64,000 nt of DNA from Procambarus clarkii (taxonomy: Eukaryota > Arthropoda > Malacostraca > Decapoda > Cambaridae): NCBI RefSeq assembly GCF_040958095.1, contig NC_091158.1, positions 32,640,303-32,704,302 on the forward strand. The letters run 5' to 3'. Shown in pieces: positions 1-10,113 of the stretch (within the stretch, counting starts at the first letter, position 1; each line of letters starts with the position of its first letter). The position numbers and the translations under genes were made by a program. The notes under the pieces were generated by a model. The model did not search any database. It saw only the letters and a program-made list of their open reading frames with translations, and was not told the DNA's origin.

Positions 1-1200
1 GAACAGATTCCCAGTACGTATTAAATTGCTTAAACCACTCAACTACTTTCCTTTATAATATATTTACGAGTGTCAAATTAATGTTTGGAGTGTCAAACCC
101 AACACAATATGGCTGAGGCCCCACTATTTAAACTTCTTTTCGTATTCTATGAAATATCATAGGTATTGTTAATGCTTGTAACGTTTATTACAAAAGATAG
201 ACATACATTTGATGCTATTTTTCATATTAAAATCTAATTTGAGGCCCGAAAAATATATCTATAAAATCTATAAACAGGTTAGACCCATACAAATTCAAGT
301 ATGCCTTTTTCACCAGTAATCAACTGAATGCCACAGAAAATGGAATCTTTACTTTAGCTACAGAAAAAGGAGCAAAGCCAGGGGGGGATGACTGGAATAA
401 ACAGTTTCCAACCTGACTCTTCTCGCACATAAACATGTCTTTCTTGACCTCATTTCAAATTATATAGAGTACTGAAAGCTCATTTTCCATAGCAAATATA
501 CTAAGGAACTCATTTTACGACTAGAACGCAAACTAAGACCCCTCATTCAGATTCAAAACACGAGAATTATTGACTGAACATTTCCCCACTATCAAGCACA
601 CAGGACTCTTTAAAGCTATCTTAACTTCTTTAAAACCCCAATATGACCCATCTCACATGCAGATCCTGTTCTATGACTCGCCCTTCATGTCAATGTACCC
701 CACAGTATCATGCAAATTCAAGATAAGGCTTACTACACCTATATATCCAAACTTGGTCTTTGTAAGGAATCTTGACCCCCCTTGTATGCTTGACCCCCAC
801 TGGGGTTATTCACCTCTGACCATTACAGAAAATGGAGCTGTGCCCAAGGGCTCCCTATACTATTCAGTCATAGCCTCATTAAAGTATTCCAAAAACTTCT
901 ATATTCGCTTTCAACTGTGTTTCTTGGTTTGAATCTATTGAACATTCACCCTCTGATCCAATCAAAAGTAAGGGCCCCCAAATTGATACCGTAGTACTCT
1001 CGTAACACCCCCGGGACAAATCGTGTATTTTGCTCATGCCATTAAAATACTCCAAAAACGTTTATACGCCTTTCACCAGTGTATTTTTTTGGTTTCCAAC
1101 TATTGAACATTCATCCTCGGTACCTCTCATAAGTAGAGACCCCCTTCTTGAGGCCCTAGACTCATCTTAAAGCAAAGCGACGAATCGTGCAAGAAAACAG
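1..1200. other. Unassigned AT-rich sequence
   Basis: No recognisable gene. An open frame at 570-932 (+) encodes 120 residues without any motif I recognise. The only internal structure I see is a diverged direct repeat of about 80 bp (about 872-952 and 1036-1117), both copies sharing the phrases TCCAAAAAC and TATTGAACATTCA. It may be an old unclassified repeat or intergenic DNA. Confidence 0.5.
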
Positions 1201-1324
1201 GTTAGGATAGGGCACCAGTTCCTCAGGTACACCCTGGGTGGTGGGCCCCCCGGGACCACAGGGGGGACCACCACCCAACCCCCGCCAGCCAGCCAGGAGC
1301 GCGCTGACTGTGCCCTAACCTAAC
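1201..1324. repeat. Nested inverted repeat (fold-back), MITE-like or LINE 5' hairpin
   Basis: The outer arms are 15 bp: GTTAGGATAGGGCAC at 1201-1215 against the reverse complement of 1310-1324, with one mismatch. A second, inner pair of 16-bp arms lies at 1236-1251 and 1261-1276 (G/C-rich, one mismatch, 9-base loop). The whole 124 bp would fold into one long hairpin. It sits just upstream of the degenerate I-clade LINE, so it is either an independent small fold-back element or part of that LINE's 5' end. No clear target-site duplication was seen. Confidence 0.55.
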
Positions 1325-1565
1325 CACCTAAAACAAGAGGGTTGGACGAATCCGCCCGCCAGGGTCAAGTCGGCATGGAAGTGCCCAACCGTTTCTGAAA
1401 AATTTTACCTCAATTTGTCTCCTTTTACACTACTCTTGTCCCCCTAGCCCGGCTCTCTCATTGTAACTACTGTACCTTTTAAACCCTCTCTCTGGGGGTT
1501 CTCAATGCTGTCCCATCCGCGGCCACATTCACACGATTCCTTCCCATCCTAATTTCCACCACGCC

Positions 1566-2220
1566 TTGTTTGGTCCTCCTACTTGGACTAAGTACTTTGA
1601 TCTCCATCATTTAGATTCTACTCCTCCCGACGATTTTTCTCTCCATAGGCACCTTGTTGATTCCGTGGCTGCCTCTGTTACTTTCAACCCCACCCGTCTC
1701 TGTTCACATGTCGTTGCTGCTCCTGCTCAGGATGCAGCTACCCGCTTGGCCACTTCATCCTGCATTGGTGAGACCCCTGTTCGGGTCTCCAAGAATGATT
1801 GGTTGTTTGCCAGTGTTGGCACTATTCTCCTTCCGCACCATGTTGCGACCAGTGTTAGGAATCTAAAGATCTGCCACGAAGATATCAAGCATATCCTTGA
1901 AGCCCAAGGCCATATTGTCCTCCAGGTGGATACGTTTACTCATCCCCCTCGTTGTCGTCGCCATCAGCCTCATCAAAGCTAATTTGTGAAAATTACCTTT
2001 GATAGACGGACCCTTCCGCCCTCTGTCATTCTTGCAGGTTCCAGGTAACTGATGTATGTTCAGGAGTACATACCCTCCACTCAGCTCTAATAGGTGCTGG
2101 AAGTTTGGACATGGTGCCCTCCAGTGCTCCAGTACTGTCTCTCTCTGTCCCTTGTGTGGGGACGAAGGTCACTCTAAGTCAGAGTGCACTTCTCCCCAGG
2201 CTCGCTCCCTCAATTGCGGT
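1566..2220 (+). pseudogene. A1 ORF1 (nucleic-acid-binding, CCHC knuckles), broken
   Basis: Non-LTR ORF1 proteins bind the element RNA and form RNPs. An open stretch of 138 codons (1566-1982) starts with W-T-K-Y-F-D-L and looks like the RRM-like N-terminal part seen in I-group ORF1 proteins. After a frame change, 2083-2220 encodes cysteine/histidine knuckles: CWKFGHGALQC, then CPLCGDEGHSKSEC, then LNCGE. These spacings match the gag-like knuckles of I/Jockey-type LINEs. The two parts are in different frames with stops between them, so no full-length product is possible. The RRM-like assignment is inference; the knuckles are directly visible. Confidence 0.65.
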
Positions 2221-3472
2221 GAGGTAGCCTTCTCCCTTCTACCTTCTCCCGCTCATGTATACAATACAAACTTGAGGCAGCCGTCCTCGGCTTGCCTCAC
2301 CGGGAACGTTAGTCTTTTCCCTGAGGCGAGGCGCCAATTTCGCTGTCTTCCTCCCTTTTGCTGGTGTCTCTTATGCTCGCGTGTTGCACTCTTCATCGCC
2401 TCGTCCTTCCCACCTTCCTCAGTCTCACAACTGTTTCCAGGCCTTGCACCCAGACACGCCCACCGCCTCCCCAGTTCCTTTATGTTCTGTCCCGAAAGGT
2501 CCCCCCTCCTAGTTTTCTGTCTGGGGTTCCCCTTTTTTTTACCCAGTCTGTCATGTCTCCTGTGTTTCCTTTCTTATCTCCATCCTAACCTCCTTTTCGT
2601 CCTTCTCCTCCATCTCTTAGCTCTCCACTTCGCCTGTCTGTACTGGCTGTGACTCTCCTAGCAATCATCGTGTTGTTCGCCTTCGTTCTTCTCCTCCTGT
2701 TCAGACGCTTAGTAAAGTCCTTTGCCCAGTACGTTGTTGCTGGAATACCTGTCTTTTTAAGTCAGAAGCGAAATCCTTGCTTATCTCTTTCCTTCTCCCT
2801 GGCGGGTAATTCGCTTTCTACCTCGCCCCCCACCTCTGACTATTGCTCCATCCCCTCCCATTTCGATGGTTGAGCCCCCTGTTTCTGCTAAGGAGGTTTC
2901 TTTGGCTCCCGCTTCCCTCTCGGTTGCTACCTTTGCTGAGGTGTGCTCCCCTGTTTCTACCCCTCCCCTTCCTGCTGTTCTTGACCCTCAGTTGTCTCCA
3001 CCTCCTCCGGACCTTACTCGTCCGGCTCTGGTCTATCCTCCCACTCACTTCCCTCCATCCTTACTCAGTTTATCAATGCCCCCTAACCCTGTCTTCGCTG
3101 ACCCTGATCCTGCGCTTCTTTGACGTGCTGTGTTCCTTTTTAACCTTTGTTTCTTCACTGTTCTCTGTTGCTGTCCCTTCTCTTTTTGTCGATGTCTGTC
3201 CTTTAATGGAATATTCGCAGTTATTACGCCAATATTCGTGAACTTCAACTTCTGCTCTCACAGTTTTCGCCCCTTTGTGTCTGTCTCCAGGAGCCGATGT
3301 TTGGTGCTCGTCCTGGTCGCTTCCGTGGCTATTCCTTTCTCTTCAACCCCCCCCCCCCAGTTTTTGCTGGGGTCCATAACTCTTCTGCTCTCTTGATTCG
3401 TTCTGATGTTCCCTTCGTCCCCTGCTTTTTCTGTCACCTCTAATGTTCTGCTGCACTTGTCTTTGTGTGTAA
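2220..3472 (+). other. Pyrimidine-rich degenerate LINE interior
   Basis: This stretch joins the ORF1 knuckles to the endonuclease fragment of copy A1. The + strand is overwhelmingly C and T, with many TCC/CTC/TTC runs and a C tract near 3348-3357. Open frames on either strand are short and low-complexity. I read it as the eroded ORF1 C-terminus, inter-ORF region and ORF2 start, but no domain can be identified. Confidence 0.4.
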
Positions 3473-3862
3473 ATGGTACACAGTTTGTTCCATTTATATC
3501 CCCCCACAAATGTCCTGCATTCTCTTCCCGATCTTAAACACTTTCTTGACTCCTTGCCAGAGTCTGTGCTCCTGGTGGGTGATTTCAATTGTCGACATAC
3601 CCTCTGGGGTGATGTTCTGACAAACACCCGGGGTCGCCTTCTCGAACCGTTCATCATCTCTTCTTCCCTGTCTCTTATGAATTCTGGTGATCCCACTCAT
3701 TTGGACTCTCGGACTCGCACCCTTTCCTATGTTGATCTTTCTCTCTGCTCTGCTCTTTACTTTTATTTCATGTGGCAGGTTCTTGATGACCATTTCCCAA
3801 TCCTTGTTACCTTTTTCTCTTTTCACCCTCCCCTCTCCTTCCCTACGTGGCAGTTTGCCTAG
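3473..3862 (+). pseudogene. A1 ORF2 APE-type endonuclease fragment
   Basis: The open stretch encodes the C-terminal half of a LINE apurinic-like endonuclease, the enzyme that nicks target DNA to prime reverse transcription. Visible motifs are LLVGDFNCRHTLWG (the GDFN catalytic block), then LSYVDLSL and, about 20 residues on, VLDDHFPI, corresponding to the conserved DH block. The N-terminal catalytic Asn and Glu motifs are not found upstream in frame. The frame is lost after 3862, so the domain is separated from the RT part. The endonuclease call is strong; the copy is not functional. Confidence 0.75.
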
Positions 3863-4014
3863 GCAGACTGGAACCTATTTACCCTCTGTGCTGTTCTCTC
3901 CAACATTTCCATTCGGCCTCTCCCACGTGCCCTCCTACTTTTTTATGACACCATCTTCGATGCTGCCCTCCTTTCTAATCCTCGGTCTTCCTCTCGGGCG
4001 GGGAATGCAGAAGT

Positions 4015-4637
4015 GTGTTCCCTAGACGAATGTAGATTGTGCTCGGGCTGTCCGCTGTAAGCGTGCAGCCTGGAAGAGACACCACAGATGGCTGATTCTT
4101 TTCTTTTGTTTCAGAAGGCAAGTGACTTATGGCGGACCCGTTGCAGGTCACGACCAAACTGGGTTCCCACTTTTCTTCTGTTAGTTCTGGTTCTCATCTT
4201 CTAAAATCTTTCCTTCTTCGTAAGCCTGTTTTTGAATCTCCTTCTTTAGATTTCTGCACCCATCTCAGTTTTCCTTATAACGATCCCTTCTCTCTCTCTG
4301 ATCTTCAGTCTGCCCTGGCCCGCTGTGGTTTTACGGTGGTGGGCTCTGATGGTATTCATTATGAGATGCTTCGCCATCTCCCTCTGTGCACGTCTCATTA
4401 TTTACTGAGTCTTTATAATCGGGTCTGGGAGTCGTCGTCAGTCCCTGAAGACTGGCTTGATGCTGTTGTCCTCACAAACCAGGGTCTCGTGGGACATTCC
4501 CTAAAGACTTTCGCCCTATTGCCCTCACTAGTTGTGTCTGCAAACTCTTTGAACGTATGGTTAACGTTCGTCTGATGTGGTTCTTAGAACACTATCGCCA
4601 ACTCTCCCCTAATCAATTTGGCTTTTGCAAGTGCTGC
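4015..4637 (+). pseudogene. A1 ORF2 linker and RT N-terminal fragment
   Basis: The region is homologous to 5040-5830 of copy A2, including the linker and RT segment with the shared phrase ADPLQV and the block VPEDWLDAVVL. Compared with A2 there is a deletion of about 200 bp near 4130, and a frameshift near 4480 scrambles the residues that should read as the K-P-G/FRPIAL block. The homology ends inside the QFGF box (4611-4637), exactly where the LINE C ORF1 fragment starts. The fragment is not functional. Confidence 0.75.
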
Positions 4638-5036
4638 TGCACAACACACTGTTACCCAAGACGAAACAGACCAACATAAACTACTTGAGTCTGTAATTAT
4701 CTCTTCACGTGATTTTCCCCAAGAAACTGATGGAGAAGACTGTGCTGCCATCGTGATCAAGGAATTGCAGGATAAGTTAAGGTATTCAATCCAAAAAATG
4801 ACATCTAATCAGCTTATAGAGTGGGTACTAAATCATCTGGTACTAATAACAGGAGAATTCGTTTAAAACTAGATAGCTGCTCCCGCAAGTCTCATCTAAT
4901 CTCATCTGTAGTCGCTAGTAAATCCACTGTTTATGTGAATGAATGTCTGACCAGGTTCAGGCAAAATCTCTTTTTTAAACTGCGTGGCTTCTGCAAAAAT
5001 TCCCCTACAATTAAACACTGTTTTGTGCGAGATGGT

Positions 5037-7955
5037 GGAATGCGGACTGTGCTCGGGCTGTCCGCTGTAAGCGTGCAGCCTGGAAGAAGCACCGCCGTAG
5101 GCAGACGACCGATTCTTTTCTTTTCTTTCGGAAAGCGAGTGCGGTGGCCCGTAGGGCCATCCGTACGGCTAAACGTGAATGTTGGGCATCTTATGTCTCG
5201 ACAATTACGTCCGAAACCCCTCTGGCCCAGATCTGGAAGCGTATCCGCAAGATAGCGGGTAAGTTCGTTCCCGATGTTTCACCGGTCCTTCACCTCCATG
5301 ATACTCTTGTGGCGGACCCGTTGCAGGTCGCTTCCGAACTGGGTTCCCACTTTTCTTCTGTTAGCTCTGGTCTTCATCTTCCCCAATCTTTCCTTCTTCG
5401 TAAACCTGTCCTTGAGTCTCGTCCTTTAGATTTCTGCACTCATCTTCAGCTTCCCTATAATGATCCCTTCTCTCTCTCTGAACTTCGTTCTGCCTTGGCC
5501 CTCTGCGGTTCTACGGCGGCGGGCTCCGATGGTATTCATTATGAGATGCTTCGCCATCTCCCTCCGAGCACGTCTCAGTATTTACTGAGTCTGTATAATC
5601 GGATCTGGGAGTCGTCGTCAGTCCCTGAGGACTGGCTCGATGCCGTTGTCCTCCCTGTTCGCAAACCGGGGTCTCTGGGTACTTCCCCTAAGGACTTTCG
5701 CCCTATTGCTCTCACAAGTTGTGTCTGCAAACTCTTTGAACGTATGGTTAACGTTCGTCTGATGTGGTTCCTGGAACACCATCACCTCCTCTCCCCTTCT
5801 CAATTTGGTTTCCGCAAGTGCCGCAGCACGACAGATGTCCTGGTGAACTTGGAGGTCTATGTACGTACTGCTTTTGCTGCGAAGACCTCCGTTGTTGCCG
5901 TCCTTTTTGACCTAGAAAAGGCTTACGACACCACTTGGCGTTATCATATCCTATCTCAACTTCATTCTTTTGGCCTTCGTGGTCATCTCCCTCTCTTTCT
6001 CCGCAGCTTCCTCTCTCGTCGTTCCTTTCGGGTGCGCCTTGGTACCGCTCTCTCTCCCTCTTTTCAGCAATACGAAGGTGTGCCCCAGGGTAGTGTTCTG
6101 AGCACTACTCTTTTTCTGGTTGCCCTCAATGGTCTTCTTTCCTCTCTTCCTTCTGGTGTCTTCTCCACTCTCTATGTCGATGATCTTACCCTTTGTTGTC
6201 AGGGTGATGATTCGCCTCTCCTTCAACGCCGGCTTCAACTTGCGATTGATGCCGTGTCGTCTTGGGCCACAGGTCATGGCTTCAAGTTCTCTACTTCTAA
6301 GACTTGTGCCATGACTTTTACGCGGAAACGGGTTGTTCTTCGTCCCTCTTTGTCACTTTATGGTCATCCCCTTGAATACAAAGATTCCGCGAAGCTTTTG
6401 GGGTTATTCCTTAACACTCGTTTGTCTTGGTCTCCCCATATCTCTTACCTCCGTGTTGAGTGCTCTAAGTCCCTTACCCTCCTTCGGGTCTTGTCCCATA
6501 CTTCTTGGGGGGCAGATAGGCGCACTCTCCTTGCTTTACATTCCTCTCTCGTCCTGTCTAAGCTCGATTATGGTTGCCCTGCTTACTCGTCTGCTTCTCC
6601 TTCTACTCTTCGCCGTCTTGATGCTTTGCACCATACTGGGTTGCGCCTCAGTTCTGGTGCCTTTCGTTCGACTCCCGTCCTTAGCTTGTATGTTGACACT
6701 GGCTTCCTGTCTCTCCAGGACCGCCGTGATCGCTACTGTCTTCGCTATCTTGCGCGGTCCTTGCAACATCCTTCCTCTCGTCTCTGTCGTGCTTTAACTT
6801 TTACCCCTCCTGCGGTTCCTGTTCCTCTTCACCACCTCCCTCTTTCTGTCCGGTTATCTCGCCTGCAGGATTCTCTTTCCGTTCGTATTTCTGATGTTTC
6901 TCCTCGTGTTGTTCCTTCTTTGCCCCCGTGGAGGGTCCCTCTTCCGCGGTTTTGTACATCCTTGACTCGTATCACTAAAGCTTTTACCCCTCCTACAGTT
7001 CTAAAACGCCTTTTCCTCGAGCACTTTTCTTCTCACTCCCGCTCCGTTTCTGTCTTCACCGATGGGTCTAAGTCAGCGGACGGTGTTGGCTACTCTGTTG
7101 TTTTTCCTGATCGCACTTATATGTGTCGCTTGCCTCCGGAGACTAGCATCTTTACAGCGGAACTTTATGCTATTCTCTATGCTCTTCGTCTCCTGCTTTC
7201 TCGTTGTCAGTCTTCCTTTGTGGTTGTTGTTGACTCTCGTAGTGCCCTCATGGCTCTCGGGTGCTTTAATCCAGTTCATCCGGTAGTTGTCGAGATCCAG
7301 CATTGGCTGTTTCTCGTTCACAGTAAATTTAAGTCGGTTGAGTTTTGTTGGGTTCCCAGCCATATTGGCGTGTCTTTAAATGAGCGTGCGGATGCTGCCG
7401 CTAAGGAAGCTGTCCGCTCTTGTCCCATCTCTCGTAAAGGCATTCCGTATTCCGACTTTTACCCGGTTATCCATTCCTCAGTCCTTACCCGTTGGCAGGC
7501 TTCTTGGTTGTCTGTTACTGGTAACAAGCTACGTACTCTTAAATGTTGTGTTTCCTCGTGGCCGTCCTCCTTCCACCGTAACCGGCGGTGGGAAACAGCT
7601 CTAGCGAGGTTGCGTATTGGCCATACTCGCTTAACCCATGGTCACTTGATGGAGCGCCGCCCTGCTCCTTATTGTCCTAGTTGCATTGTCCCTCTTACGG
7701 TCGTGCATGTCCTTCTTGAATGTCCTGACTTCCAGGACGAGCGTGTGTCTTGCTTTCCGACCGCCCCTCGCGGTCACCTGTCCCTCGATAGAATTCTTGG
7801 TGACTCGGATACTTTTGATATCGTTCGCCTTATGCGTTTTTGTTCTCGTATTGGCATCCTTGGTGATATTTAGCGCCCTCTGATTATTTTGCGTATTTGA
7901 TGGTGCTACATAGCCTTCCCGGTTTGGTGCCTTCTTTTGATAATTACTTACTTAC
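5037..7955 (+). mobile_element. I/Nimb-like LINE copy A2, 5'-truncated, inserted in LINE C ORF1
   Basis: This 2.9-kb insertion is flanked by a perfect 14-bp target-site duplication, TTGTGCGAGATGGT at 5023-5036 and 7956-7969. The duplicated site is part of the LINE C ORF1 coding sequence, which is continuous when the insert is removed. The 5' end is truncated before the RT, as is usual for LINE insertions. The 3' UTR is only about 80 bp and ends in a short TTAC-type repeat (about 7944-7955) rather than poly(A). The single long frame has no stop, so the insertion looks younger than its neighbour A1. Confidence 0.9.
5144..7873 (+). CDS. I-clade LINE ORF2 (RT, RNase H, zinc knuckle), 5'-partial but uninterrupted
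   Basis: This would reverse-transcribe LINE RNA at a nicked target. The 5144 start is the first Met; the same frame is already open from the truncation point near 5042, so the natural N-terminus (endonuclease) is missing. RT motifs in order (residues of the 909-aa frame): FRPIALTSCVCKLFERM (about 185-205), QFGFRKCRSTTD (about 220), FDLEKAYDTTW (about 255), GVPQGSVLS (about 312) and the catalytic YVDD (about 344). RNase H follows with FTDGSKSADGVGYS (about 640), an E in TAELYAI, a D in VDSRSAL, and SHIGVSLNERADAAAK near 740. A C-terminal CPSC...H...EC knuckle lies near 850. The domain order fits I/Nimb-type LINEs. The sense strand is C/T-rich. No stop or frameshift is visible, but without the endonuclease it cannot be autonomous. 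Confidence 0.88.
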   Translation: MARRAIRTAKRECWASYVSTITSETPLAQIWKRIRKIAGKFVPDVSPVLHLHDTLVADPLQVASELGSHFSSVSSGLHLPQSFLLRKPVLESRPLDFCTHLQLPYNDPFSLSELRSALALCGSTAAGSDGIHYEMLRHLPPSTSQYLLSLYNRIWESSSVPEDWLDAVVLPVRKPGSLGTSPKDFRPIALTSCVCKLFERMVNVRLMWFLEHHHLLSPSQFGFRKCRSTTDVLVNLEVYVRTAFAAKTSVVAVLFDLEKAYDTTWRYHILSQLHSFGLRGHLPLFLRSFLSRRSFRVRLGTALSPSFQQYEGVPQGSVLSTTLFLVALNGLLSSLPSGVFSTLYVDDLTLCCQGDDSPLLQRRLQLAIDAVSSWATGHGFKFSTSKTCAMTFTRKRVVLRPSLSLYGHPLEYKDSAKLLGLFLNTRLSWSPHISYLRVECSKSLTLLRVLSHTSWGADRRTLLALHSSLVLSKLDYGCPAYSSASPSTLRRLDALHHTGLRLSSGAFRSTPVLSLYVDTGFLSLQDRRDRYCLRYLARSLQHPSSRLCRALTFTPPAVPVPLHHLPLSVRLSRLQDSLSVRISDVSPRVVPSLPPWRVPLPRFCTSLTRITKAFTPPTVLKRLFLEHFSSHSRSVSVFTDGSKSADGVGYSVVFPDRTYMCRLPPETSIFTAELYAILYALRLLLSRCQSSFVVVVDSRSALMALGCFNPVHPVVVEIQHWLFLVHSKFKSVEFCWVPSHIGVSLNERADAAAKEAVRSCPISRKGIPYSDFYPVIHSSVLTRWQASWLSVTGNKLRTLKCCVSSWPSSFHRNRRWETALARLRIGHTRLTHGHLMERRPAPYCPSCIVPLTVVHVLLECPDFQDERVSCFPTAPRGHLSLDRILGDSDTFDIVRLMRFCSRIGILGDI

Positions 7956-8071
7956 TTGTGCGAGATGGTAAAATTATAGCTAGGAGGACTGACACTGGAA
8001 AAACCTATTCAATAACCACTGAAGCTCACCTTAATTCTTTGCTCAATGACTGTGGGATAGCTGCTGTATAG

Positions 8072-8760
8072 CCAGAATTCAATTTATAATCTCATTTAAC
8101 TACCATTGTGTACTTTAGCTCTGCCTTTCCCTTCAAAAGGTTTTAACTTTAGTTAAAAAAAAATTGTCATCTTTATTATTGTCTTTTTTCTTTTTACTCC
8201 CATGTTCCAAAGTACACTGGCTTTGCCTGTGTCCTCTAGTATTAATTTCATTATCCAGTGTTCCTGAGTGTATCTCTATTTAAACTACCTCAGTTTGTTT
8301 TAGTGTAACTTTAGTATTCAACTATAGTGTACTTATAATAGTATAGTAAGCAAGTGTTTCATTTTATAGATTTCATAATTGCTTTTTGACTTTTTTGGTC
8401 ATCAATTGTTATTAATTATTCTAAATTATTTTTTACATTCCTAGTTCCCATTAAGTTTTTATTACTTAAATTACCATAAGTTTATATTACTTTAAAATTT
8501 TTATTCTACTTTTTCTTTGTGACCCAGGTTGCCTAGCCTCACCACCATTGCTCCGTTGTGCTCTTTGCTTTGCCTGTGCAATTTTGATCATTAGTGCAAT
8601 TAATTACCTTCAGTGTACCTGAAAGTACTTTTAAGCAACCTTCCTCATTTTTGTGTATAGTTTTATACATATTTTGTTTTTCATAGCTAGTTCTTTTATT
8701 ATTGTCTTTTTGGCTTTTCTGTAAAACAGCCCTCTTATGCAAACTGTTATAGATCCAGAC
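8072..8760 (+). other. LINE C inter-ORF region
   Basis: AT-rich noncoding DNA between ORF1 and ORF2 of copy C. The first 100 bp resemble the same region of copy B (from 11062), sharing the phrase CTCTGCCTTTCC. A phrase near 8540-8590 (GTTGTGCTCTTTGCTTTGCC) has no counterpart that I can place. No gene is seen; the 67-codon frame on the minus strand (8539-8742) has no support. Confidence 0.5.
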
Positions 8761-9568
8761 CTTAACCTCTTATCTAGTATCTATGAAAATCAGCACTTTA
8801 ATGATCAAAATTGCAGGTATTACACAGCAAATGATGTAAACAATGTTTTAGCGTGTAATCACAATGTTTCTGTAATTAACTTGAATGTAATGCCATGATT
8901 CAAACAGTAGACAACAAATTCTCTTTTATTGTGTTTACTGAAACGTGGTTAAAAGAGGACACTTCTCAACTCTACAACATACCAAACTACTCATCCATTC
9001 ACAACTGTCGTCCTATACAAAGAGGTGGTGGTACCTCTCTTTACTACCACCATGCACTGACTTGCTTAAAAGTAATTAAATCTAGAGACCCTTATGGAGA
9101 GTATATATTTGCCTGTTTCAGAGTCAAGGGTAACGATGCTGTCTTGACTGTGGGAGCAGTCTACAGGGTTCCTAACACTGATGTGACTGAATTTGAAATC
9201 AGATTACATCTCATCCGCTCCTGACGACCCTGCTCCCCCTCCAACTTTATCAGCTGCTCCTTGAGCCCACAACATCCCTAACATGATGTAACAACCCCAG
9301 AAGGCAGCTAAATACCCAGTGACCTAAATGTGACCGAAATATTCGACAAAACCTAACCTACTACCTCATCTCGACCTCATTAGTGTTGCTCCCTGGAGGA
9401 AGCTAACCTGACGTTTGCTGCTGCCATATCAACAAGTCTACCCCATCTGCTGCATACATCTCTGCTGCTACCATGCTAAACAATTCTAAGCTCGGCAAGG
9501 CCGTAAAGAATGATAGCACACCTATCAGGATGAACCCAACCAGCCAAGCTAGCAACAGGAATAATGCG

Positions 9569-10113
9569 TACCTAACCTAGTACCTAACTTCATCTATTTA
9601 GTTTCCTACACTGAGCTTTAAATTTGCTCTGTACCTAGTGGTACCCAATCTCCTAATTTTTATGTAATATCAAACAACCTTATCATTGTGTTCATTGCTG
9701 TCTTCTTTTATGTGCTAGCCATATGCTGTATTGTGACTACCAATTTTTGTCAACTACCATTCAAGCTGTCATTGCAATCAATCTTATATTGTTTCTGCTG
9801 TATTGTGCCTACCAATTTGTTGTCAACTACCATTTTAAGCTGTCATTGCAATCAATCATAGCTACCTATGTGCTTTAATATACTGTACCTATAATTTTCT
9901 CTCATCTTTTTTTTTTCATTCCATGTAATCTGTTATCATTTTTTTGTCTATAAATTTTGCAAGTATTTACCTCCTTAAAATTTTCTTAGATTAAGGACCT
10001 GCCCGAAACGCTGCGCGTGCTAGTGGCTTTACAAGACTGTAATTACCATAATTGTATCCTCACATTCCTTATGTACATTCTTGTATATGCATAAATAAAT
10101 AAATAAATAAATA
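9569..10113 (+). mobile_element. LINE B-family 3' fragment D inserted in LINE B ORF1
   Basis: This 545-bp insert is nearly identical by eye to the last 520 bp of LINE B (14445-14963); the differences I can see are homopolymer lengths. It ends in a run of AAAT repeats. The flanks share AATGCG (9563-9568 and 10114-10119), and ORF1 is in frame across the removed insert. It is a 5'-truncated copy of the same family that landed in its relative, hence younger than B and implying recent activity of the family. Confidence 0.85.
10000..10031 (+). promoter_or_regulatory. Conserved LINE 3'-UTR motif (family B form), in D
   Basis: The motif starts TGCCCGAAACGCT and ends CTAGTGGCTTTA, with a small ACGC/GCGT hairpin between. 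The same motif is found in both LINE families of this window, about 90-140 bp before their 3' repeats. It is a candidate RT-recognition structure (inference). Confidence 0.5.

Larger units (their letters stand above)
1345..4637 (+). mobile_element. I/Nimb-like non-LTR retrotransposon copy A1, degenerate
   Basis: This is a decayed LINE of the RNase H-bearing I group, assigned because its 3' part (4015-4637) is closely similar to the better-preserved copy at 5040-5830. In order it holds ORF1 remnants with cysteine knuckles (1566-2220), a long C/T-rich stretch with no clean frame (about 2220-3470), an APE-type endonuclease fragment (3473-3862) and the start of the RT region. Relative to the second copy it lacks about 200 bp between the phrases GGCAAGTG and GCGGACCCGTTGC near 4120-4135. 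Homology stops abruptly near 4637, where a fragment of another LINE family begins. The sense strand is strikingly pyrimidine-rich. The 5' limit is uncertain. Confidence 0.75.
4640..8071 (+). pseudogene. LINE C ORF1, 5'-truncated and split by A2
   Basis: The coding parts are 4640-5036 and 7970-8071. They match the intact C-terminal half of ORF1 of copy B (10560-11061): the shared blocks are VYVNECLTRFRQN and KHCFVRDG. This C-terminal fold resembles the L1 ORF1p/baculovirus FP-type nucleic-acid-binding domain (family resemblance by motif, not searched). The first part has a frameshift near 4795-4820. The second part resumes after the 2.9-kb A2 insertion with IARRTDTGKTYS and stops near 8071. 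It is not functional. Confidence 0.75.

Noticed and set aside
570..932. 120-codon frame
   Set aside because: No recognisable motif, and it overlaps a noncoding-looking direct repeat at its end.
1201..1330. Telomeric TTAGG/CCTAA repeat
   Set aside because: Only one or two degenerate copies as part of fold-back arms; no tandem run.
2818..3696. Basic minus-strand frames (K/R/E-rich)
   Set aside because: Reverse complement of the C/T-rich LINE A1 interior; they are shadows.
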